A DNA stretch of 10,118 nt from an uncultured Thermomonas sp. GTDB taxonomy: Bacteria > Pseudomonadota > Gammaproteobacteria > Xanthomonadales > Xanthomonadaceae. Location: the NCBI GenBank assembly GCA_946480065.1, contig CAMLJA010000048.1:1-10118 (forward strand), written 5' to 3'. Shown here one piece after another: positions 5,487-10,118 of this stretch. The notes under the pieces are model-generated. The model searched no databases. It worked only from the letters and a program-made list of their open reading frames with translations, and had not been told where the DNA came from. Position 1 is the stretch's first letter. Every line of letters starts with the position of its first letter. A program made the position numbers and the translations under genes.

Positions 5487-7664
5487 ATGCGCCGCTGCCG
5501 TGCCGCCCTGTGCCTGCTCGCCCTGAATGCCGCGTGGCTGCTGCCCGCCGCGGCCGCCGCGCCGCCCGCGCCCGCCTGCCCGCCGATCGCGCTGGCCGCG
5601 CCGGATGCCGCCGCGGTGCGCACCCCCAGCGCGCCCGACGCCTGGGGCGGCCCGCGCCAGCCCGGCGCGGCCACGCTGTCCGACCGCGTGGTCGCCTACT
5701 CGATCGACGCCGAGCTCGACCCGGTCCGGCACACCCTGCGCGGCAAGCAGCGGCTGACCTGGCGCAACCGCAGCGCGCAGCCGGTGTGCAGCGTGTACGT
5801 GCACCTGTACCTCAACGGCTTCGAGGGCCCGGGCAGCACCTTCATGACCGAGCAGCGGGCCAGCGAGCAGGGCTTCCGCAGCAACGTGGCCACAAAGGAC
5901 GGCGAATACGGCTACATCCGCCTGGACAAGGTGGCGCAGGGCGGCCAGCCGGCGACGTGGACCTTCGTGCAGCCCGACAACGGCCCGAAAACCGACCGCA
6001 GCGTGGTCCGCATCGACCTGCCGCAGCCGGTGGCGCCGGGCGCCAGCACCACGCTGGACATCGACTTCTTCGACCAGCTGCCGCGGGTGGTGGCGCGCAC
6101 CGGCTACTACGGCAGCTTCCACCTGGTCGGCCAGTGGTTCCCGAAGATCGGCGTGCTCGAGCTGCCGGGCGAGCGCGGCGCCACCGCGCCGCGCTGGAAC
6201 GCCCACGAGTTCCACCTGCACAGCGAGTTCTACGCCGACTACGGCAGCTACGACGTGCGCATCACGGTGCCGAAGGACTACACCGTGGGCGCCACCGGCC
6301 AGCTGACCGGCGCGCCGGTGGAACGCGGCGGCAAGGTCACCCATCGTTACGTCCAGCACGACGTCCACGACTTCGCCTGGACCGCGGACAAGCGCTACGC
6401 CAGGCCGCTGGTGAAGACATGGAACGGCCCGCTGGGCCCGGTCGAGGTCAAGGTGCTCTACACCCCGGAGTACGCCAGCAACGCCGAGCCGGTGCTGCAG
6501 GCCACCATCGACTCGCTGGACTACTTCTCGAAGACGCTCGGGCCGTACCCGTACAAGACCGCCACCGCGGTGGTGCCGCCCTACGGCGCCGACGAGGCCG
6601 GCGGCATGGAGTACCCGACCTTCTTCACCGCCGACAGCACCACCATGGTCGAACCCGGCAGCATCGGCCGCTGGGCGCTGGACTTCGTGACCGTGCACGA
6701 GTTCGGCCACGGCTACTTCTACGGGATCCTGGGCTCGAACGAGTTCGAGGAACCGATGCTCGACGAGGGCATGAACGAGTACTGGGACCAGCGGATGATG
6801 TCGGCCCGCAGGCAGTACCTGGCGCTGGAGCGGCCGTGGACCCGCTGGTTCAACATCGGCACCCGCCTCACGCCGTTCCAGATGGAGCGCATCGGCGCCA
6901 ACCTCGGCGACCCGGCGGACCCGCTGGGCGGCAATTCCTGGGACCGGCTGTCCAGCGGCAGCTACGGCACGGTGTATTCGCGCACCGCCACCGCCATGCA
7001 CCACCTGGAGTCGCTGGTGGGCACGCCGGCGCTGGAGCGCGCGATGAAGCTGTACTACGCGCGCTGGAAGTTCCGCCACCCGTCCATCGCCGACCTGCGC
7101 GACGCGCTGGCCGAAGGGACCGGCAAGCCTGCGATCGTGGACGGCGTGTTCGAGTCGTTCGTCTACGGCACCGGCAGCGTGGATGACCGCGTGTCCAGCA
7201 TCTCCAGCCGCGAGGTCCTGCCGCTGCCGGGTTACCGGATGTACCGGGGCAAGCAGGTGCTGGTCGGCAGCAAGCAGATCGACAAGGCGATCGCGGACCG
7301 CCGCGCCGCCTGGAAGAAGGCGCATCCGGAGGCGAAGGGCGGCCAGGGCCCGTTCCCGTACCGGACGGTGGTGGTGGTGCGGCGCGACGGCGTGGCCGCG
7401 CCGCAGACCCTGCGGGTGGCGTTCGCCGACGGCAGCCACCGCGACGTGCCCGTCACCACCCGGGCCAGCTGGCAGCGCTTCGTGTTCACCACCCCGGCCA
7501 AGGCGGTCTCGGCCCAGCTCGATCCCGACGACGTCGTCCACATGGACCGCTCGGAGCTGGACGACAGCCGCACGGTGGAGCCCGACGCCAGCGCCACCCG
7601 GCGGTGGTTCGGCGACTTCGCCGCGCTGCTGCAGTCCGTGTTCGCCCTGCTCACCTTCGCCTGA
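5487..7664 (+). CDS. Secreted M1-family zinc metallopeptidase
   Basis: This is a gluzincin-type peptidase, probably an aminopeptidase. The 725-aa precursor starts MRRCRAALCLLALNAAWLLP with an Ala-rich cleavage region near residues 21-25, so it is exported. An N-terminal beta domain (about 60-320) precedes the catalytic domain. The exopeptidase-like motif is GGMEY (372-376), a variant of GxMEN. The zinc site is HEFGH (404-408) and, after 18 residues, Glu427 in LDEGMNEYW. Tyr493 or Tyr497 in SYGTVYSRTA is the likely transition-state tyrosine. A C-terminal region (about 600-700) looks beta-rich. The last 15 residues (AALLQSVFALLTFA) are hydrophobic and may touch the membrane or bury into the fold. 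The start at 5487 is chosen because the signal peptide begins there; an upstream in-frame ATG at 5415 would bury it. The stop overlaps the Shine-Dalgarno of the next gene, so the two are cotranslated. Confidence 0.92.
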   Translation: MRRCRAALCLLALNAAWLLPAAAAAPPAPACPPIALAAPDAAAVRTPSAPDAWGGPRQPGAATLSDRVVAYSIDAELDPVRHTLRGKQRLTWRNRSAQPVCSVYVHLYLNGFEGPGSTFMTEQRASEQGFRSNVATKDGEYGYIRLDKVAQGGQPATWTFVQPDNGPKTDRSVVRIDLPQPVAPGASTTLDIDFFDQLPRVVARTGYYGSFHLVGQWFPKIGVLELPGERGATAPRWNAHEFHLHSEFYADYGSYDVRITVPKDYTVGATGQLTGAPVERGGKVTHRYVQHDVHDFAWTADKRYARPLVKTWNGPLGPVEVKVLYTPEYASNAEPVLQATIDSLDYFSKTLGPYPYKTATAVVPPYGADEAGGMEYPTFFTADSTTMVEPGSIGRWALDFVTVHEFGHGYFYGILGSNEFEEPMLDEGMNEYWDQRMMSARRQYLALERPWTRWFNIGTRLTPFQMERIGANLGDPADPLGGNSWDRLSSGSYGTVYSRTATAMHHLESLVGTPALERAMKLYYARWKFRHPSIADLRDALAEGTGKPAIVDGVFESFVYGTGSVDDRVSSISSREVLPLPGYRMYRGKQVLVGSKQIDKAIADRRAAWKKAHPEAKGGQGPFPYRTVVVVRRDGVAAPQTLRVAFADGSHRDVPVTTRASWQRFVFTTPAKAVSAQLDPDDVVHMDRSELDDSRTVEPDASATRRWFGDFAALLQSVFALLTFA

Positions 7665-7672
7665 GGCGCCCC

Positions 7673-8563
7673 ATGTCCACGACCCCGACTTCGCTTTCCA
7701 CCGCCGCCGCCCTCGGCCGCGGCCTGCGCGGCGCCCTGCAGTGGCGGCTGTGGCTGCTGTGGGCGCTGGCCACCCTGGCCTGCGCGCTGCTCGGCGCGCT
7801 GCCCGCCTGGGGCTGGCTGTCCTCGCTGCTGGACCATTCGGTCCACGCCGGGGCGATCGCCGCCGGCACCGCGCCGGCACTGCTGGTCGAAGCCCTCACC
7901 GCCCGCGACGCGCCGCTGCCGCTGCTGGGCGCCAGCAGCCTGGGCGCCGGCCTGCTGATGCTGCTGGTGTCGCCGCTGCTGGCCGCGGCGACGGTGGCCG
8001 CGTTCCGCAGCCAGGCCCGCCCCGGCTTCGGCGACCTGCTGCGCGGCGCCATCGGCGAGTACGGGCCGATGCTGCGGATGCTGCTGTGGTCGGTGGTGCC
8101 GCTGGGCATCGCGCTGGCGGTGGGCGGCATGCTGCTGGGCGCCAACGCCGACGCGCACGAACACGCCGTGCTGGCCAGCGAGCTGGACACCGGCCGCCAC
8201 CTGGCGCTGGCCGCCGGCGGCCTGCTGTTCCTGCTGGCGCACGCCGGGCTGGAAGCCGGCCGCGGCTGGCTGGCCGCCGACGGCCGCCTGCGCTCGGCGC
8301 TGAAGGCCTGGTGGCGCGGCATGCGCCTGCTGGCCCGGCGCCCGGTGGCGGTGCTGGCGGTCTGGCTGGTGACCACCGCGGCCGGGCTGCTGCTGGCGGC
8401 GCTGGTGCTGGCCCTGCGCCAGCGGGTGGACGCCAGCGGCATGGCCGGTTTCCTGGTGGCCCTGCTGCTGCCCAGCCTGGCGGTGGCCGCGCTGGCCTGG
8501 GGCCGGATCGCGCGCCTGTACGGCATGGCCGCGCTGGCCGCGGACCGCCACGCCCGGCGCTGA
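7673..8563 (+). CDS. Six-helix inner-membrane protein of unknown function
   Basis: This is a 296-aa integral membrane protein rich in Leu and Ala. Hydrophobic stretches lie near residues 25-49, 84-110, 133-156, 176-195, 224-248 and 256-278, giving six predicted helices. Loops are Arg-rich near 112-125 (FRSQARPGFGDLLRGAIGEYG), 204-223 and 285-296. By the positive-inside rule this places most loops between paired helices, and both termini, in the cytoplasm. I recognise no catalytic motif. The repeated shape of helix pairs joined by short GxGDLLRG-like and RSALKAWWRGMRLL-like segments resembles DUF-type membrane proteins found beside exported proteases, but I cannot name it. TGAGG at 7662-7666, overlapping the M1 peptidase stop and six bases from the ATG, fixes the start and implies one operon with the peptidase. 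Confidence 0.82.
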   Translation: MSTTPTSLSTAAALGRGLRGALQWRLWLLWALATLACALLGALPAWGWLSSLLDHSVHAGAIAAGTAPALLVEALTARDAPLPLLGASSLGAGLLMLLVSPLLAAATVAAFRSQARPGFGDLLRGAIGEYGPMLRMLLWSVVPLGIALAVGGMLLGANADAHEHAVLASELDTGRHLALAAGGLLFLLAHAGLEAGRGWLAADGRLRSALKAWWRGMRLLARRPVAVLAVWLVTTAAGLLLAALVLALRQRVDASGMAGFLVALLLPSLAVAALAWGRIARLYGMAALAADRHARR

Positions 8564-8573
8564 AGGCACGGCC

Positions 8574-8615
8574 GCCGTTCCGGTAACATCGGGCCCGGTC
8601 CACCGGGGGAACGGC
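8574..8615 (+). promoter_or_regulatory. Two-tier leader fold covering the response regulator Shine-Dalgarno
   Basis: An outer 8-bp stem GCCGTTCC (8574-8581) with GGAACGGC (8608-8615) ends exactly at the ATG. An inner hairpin CCCGG-tcca-CCGGG (8594-8607) stacks directly on it. Together they pair every base of the Shine-Dalgarno GGGGGA (8605-8610). CCGGT at 8580-8584 offers an alternative partner for ACCGG at 8602-8606. The fold forms only on transcripts that start upstream of 8574, for example from the membrane-protein operon. Confidence 0.45.
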
Positions 8616-9215
8616 ATGGCCTTCTTCGACTTCCTCAGGCGCAGGGCGGCCGTGCCGCCCGCGCCCGTCTCGCCCGGCGCGGCGGATGACGCGCCGACTA
8701 CGCCCCCCGCGGCCGCGGCGGACGGCGATCCGGCGCACGCCGGCCCGGAGCGGCGGCTGCGGCCGCGGCGCAACGCCCGCGCCGGCACCCGGGTGCTGGT
8801 GGTGGACGACTCGGCCACCATCGTGGCGCTGCTGCGGCGGATGCTGCTGCAGAACCACTGCGAGGTGCTGGAGGCGTTCGACGCCGAAAGCGGCATCGAG
8901 ATCGCCCGCCGCGAAGTGCCCGACCTGATCTTCCTGGACATCGTGCTGCCCGGCATGGACGGCTTCAACGCCCTGCGCGCGCTGCGCCGCGACCCGGCCA
9001 CCCGTGACGTGCCGATCATCATGATCAGCGGCAACGCGCAGGCCACCGAGCAGTTCTACGTCCAGCGCATCGGCGCCGACGACTTCATGAAGAAGCCGTT
9101 CTCCCGCGCCGAGGTCTTCAGCCGGATCGAGGCCCTGCTGGACGCCGGCGACGTGCCGCGGCACGCGGCCCGCACCGGCCCGCGCGCGGCGACCGAGGCC
9201 GCCGCGGCGGACTGA
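8616..9215 (+). CDS. Single-domain response regulator (CheY/PilG-PilH-like) with N-terminal extension
   Basis: The product is a phosphoreceiver protein of 199 aa without a DNA-binding or enzymatic output domain. The receiver spans about residues 57-178. It has the acidic pair Asp64-Asp65 in LVVDDSAT, the phosphoacceptor Asp108 in LIFLDIVLPGMDG, Ser138 in IIMISGN at the switch Thr/Ser position, and Lys160-Pro161 in FMKKPFS. All catalytic residues are present, so it should be phosphorylatable. The FYVQRIGADDFMKKPF stretch resembles twitching-motility regulators PilG/PilH, but no pil or che gene is nearby and I give no symbol. The first 56 residues are a low-complexity Pro/Ala/Arg extension, starting with amphipathic MAFFDFLRRR. 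A short Ala-rich tail follows the domain. The ATG at 8616 has GGGGGA five bases upstream. The gene ends three bases before the convergent serine hydrolase. Confidence 0.9.
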   Translation: MAFFDFLRRRAAVPPAPVSPGAADDAPTTPPAAAADGDPAHAGPERRLRPRRNARAGTRVLVVDDSATIVALLRRMLLQNHCEVLEAFDAESGIEIARREVPDLIFLDIVLPGMDGFNALRALRRDPATRDVPIIMISGNAQATEQFYVQRIGADDFMKKPFSRAEVFSRIEALLDAGDVPRHAARTGPRAATEAAAAD

Positions 9216-9218
9216 GGC

Positions 9219-10118
9219 TCAGGGCGAGGCGGCGGCGACCGGCGCCAGCCGCAGGTCCTGGAAGTCGAAGCTGAAGTCGGTCAGCGGCGACACCGGCTCC
9301 ATCCGCACCTCGCGGATTTTTCCGTCAGGATCCAGCGCGAAGTTCACGAACGCGTCGGCGTTCAGGCTGCGGTCGCGCCAGCGCACGATGAAGCTGTCGT
9401 GCTGCCAGTGCTCGATGTCGCCCAGCAGCGCCGCGGTCTTGCCGAACTGCATCTCCAATCCCTTCGCGCCCTGGCGGATGACGACATCGCCGTACCACGG
9501 GTCGCGGTAGGTGCCGGCGTACTTGGCCAGCGGCAGCGACGGCCTGCTGCCGGCGTCGCGCGCGGCGAGGTGCTTCTTCCAGTCGGCGTCGGCGTTGCCC
9601 TGTGATTTCTCGAACGCGATGCCGTAGCCCTTCAGCCAGTCGTGGCCGCCGTTGCCCAGCATCATGTCCAGGGCTTCGTAGGTGATCGCGTTGAAGGCGA
9701 CGCCGGCCTCGGCGCTGGTCAGCACCACCACGCCGATCTTCTCGTTCGGCAGCAGGGTCAGCCGCGACACCTGCCCCGGCCAGCCGCCGGTATGCCAGAC
9801 CAGCTTGTGGCCGGCGTAGTCGGACAGGTACCAACCCTGCCCGTAGCCCAGGTAGTTCGGCGTCGCCGCGGCCAGCTCCGGGACCGATGGCTTGCCAACC
9901 GGGATCGGCGTCAGCACCGTCCACATCTCGCGCTGGCGCTGCTCGGAGAACAGGCGCTTGCCGCCACTGCCGGGAATCTCGCCGCCGGCCAGCTGCGCGT
10001 TCATCCACTTGGTCAGGTCGTGCACGCTGGAATAGATGCCACCCGCGCCGGACACGTTGCGCCAGGTGGTGACGCCGACCGGGCGCAGGTCCTTGAAGTC
10101 GAACTTGGCGTTGCCCAC
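9219..10118 (-). CDS. Serine hydrolase, beta-lactamase class C fold with C-terminal DUF3471-like domain (N-terminus outside window)
   Basis: This is the last 300 codons of a larger penicillin-binding-protein/class C-like hydrolase. Such proteins act on peptides, D-amino-acid linkages or esters, and few are true beta-lactamases. The SxxK nucleophile and YxN motif lie beyond the right edge. Visible parts are GAGGIYSSVHDLTKWMNAQL and YGQGWYLSDYAGHKLVWHTGG. The HTGG (complement of 9783-9794) stands in the KTG position, followed by LTLLPNEKIGVVVLTSAE. The C-terminal domain, from LAKYAGTYRDPWYGDVVIR through HWQHDSFIVRWRD to FALDPDGKIREVRM, has the pattern of DUF3471. The codon at the window edge is GTG (complement of 10116-10118) and reads Val inside the gene; it is not evidence of a start. 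Export is likely for the family but cannot be seen. Confidence 0.88.
   Translation of the reverse strand: MGNAKFDFKDLRPVGVTTWRNVSGAGGIYSSVHDLTKWMNAQLAGGEIPGSGGKRLFSEQRQREMWTVLTPIPVGKPSVPELAAATPNYLGYGQGWYLSDYAGHKLVWHTGGWPGQVSRLTLLPNEKIGVVVLTSAEAGVAFNAITYEALDMMLGNGGHDWLKGYGIAFEKSQGNADADWKKHLAARDAGSRPSLPLAKYAGTYRDPWYGDVVIRQGAKGLEMQFGKTAALLGDIEHWQHDSFIVRWRDRSLNADAFVNFALDPDGKIREVRMEPVSPLTDFSFDFQDLRLAPVAAASP

Noticed and set aside
5469..7880. 803-codon minus-strand open frame opposite the M1 peptidase
   Set aside because: Low-complexity R/A/G/H translation with no motif. The plus strand encodes a complete peptidase with a zinc site.
8584..8589. TAACAT as a -10 box for the response regulator
   Set aside because: No matching -35 at 16-18 bp. 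It is kept only as an alternative within the leader-fold finding.
7183..9164. Long frames on both strands across the membrane protein and response regulator
   Set aside because: They are Arg/Pro/Ala-rich frame shadows lacking start signals and domains. The called genes explain the coding bias.
10116..10118. Apparent start codon of the serine hydrolase at the right edge
   Set aside because: The codon is GTG inside the conserved domain. The SxxK-bearing N-terminal part is missing, so the gene continues beyond the window.
1..10118. tRNA, rRNA, CRISPR array, insertion sequence, prophage or defence genes
   Set aside because: No cloverleaf, direct-repeat array, transposase, integrase or defence domain was seen on either strand. 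No gap exceeds about 130 bp.

Overview
The window is GC-rich chromosomal DNA (about 70% G+C by eye). It is densely packed with genes whose codon use is strongly GC-ended throughout. The gene set, the TATGCT-type -10 boxes and a Clp/CRP-like operator point to the Lysobacteraceae/Xanthomonadaceae group (Lysobacter, Luteimonas or Xanthomonas-like). That placement is inference from style and content, since no rRNA or marker gene is present. I see no phage, transposase, CRISPR, toxin-antitoxin or biosynthetic cluster. This is ordinary core-type genome, and most of the interest lies in the short gaps between genes.

Layout, left to right. (1) 1-1215 is the 3' part of an alkaline phosphatase gene. 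It meets hemJ (1219-1638, minus) tail to tail with three bases between the stops. (2) hemJ, a membrane protoporphyrinogen IX oxidase, is divergent from a small SAM-dependent methyltransferase (1769-2362, plus). The 130-bp gap between them holds an inverted pair of REP palindromes. (3) phaZ (2457-3752), an intracellular polyhydroxyalkanoate depolymerase, follows a 94-bp gap containing a TGTGA-N6-TCACG site placed as in a class II CRP promoter. (4) A 59-residue stress/plasmid-stabilisation-like protein (3851-4030) precedes an exported cyclophilin-like peptidylprolyl isomerase (4109-5029) and a very acidic 97-residue protein (5093-5386). (5) A secreted M1-type zinc metallopeptidase (5487-7664) is followed after 8 bp by a six-helix membrane protein (7673-8563), and then by a single-domain response regulator (8616-9215). 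(6) The response regulator runs tail to tail into a serine hydrolase of the beta-lactamase class C fold (9219-10118, minus), cut by the right edge.

Functionally the window mixes phosphate scavenging, haem synthesis, carbon-storage mobilisation, envelope protein folding and degradation, and signalling. The genes do not form one pathway. The only clear transcriptional pairing is the M1 peptidase with the membrane protein. The four best leads are a Clp-dependent promoter for phaZ, a covarying REP pair that supplies false N-terminal extensions to the genes on both sides, a leader fold that buries the response regulator's Shine-Dalgarno sequence, and perfect hairpins just upstream of the M1 peptidase and isomerase starts. 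I did not find a convincing undescribed multi-gene system.
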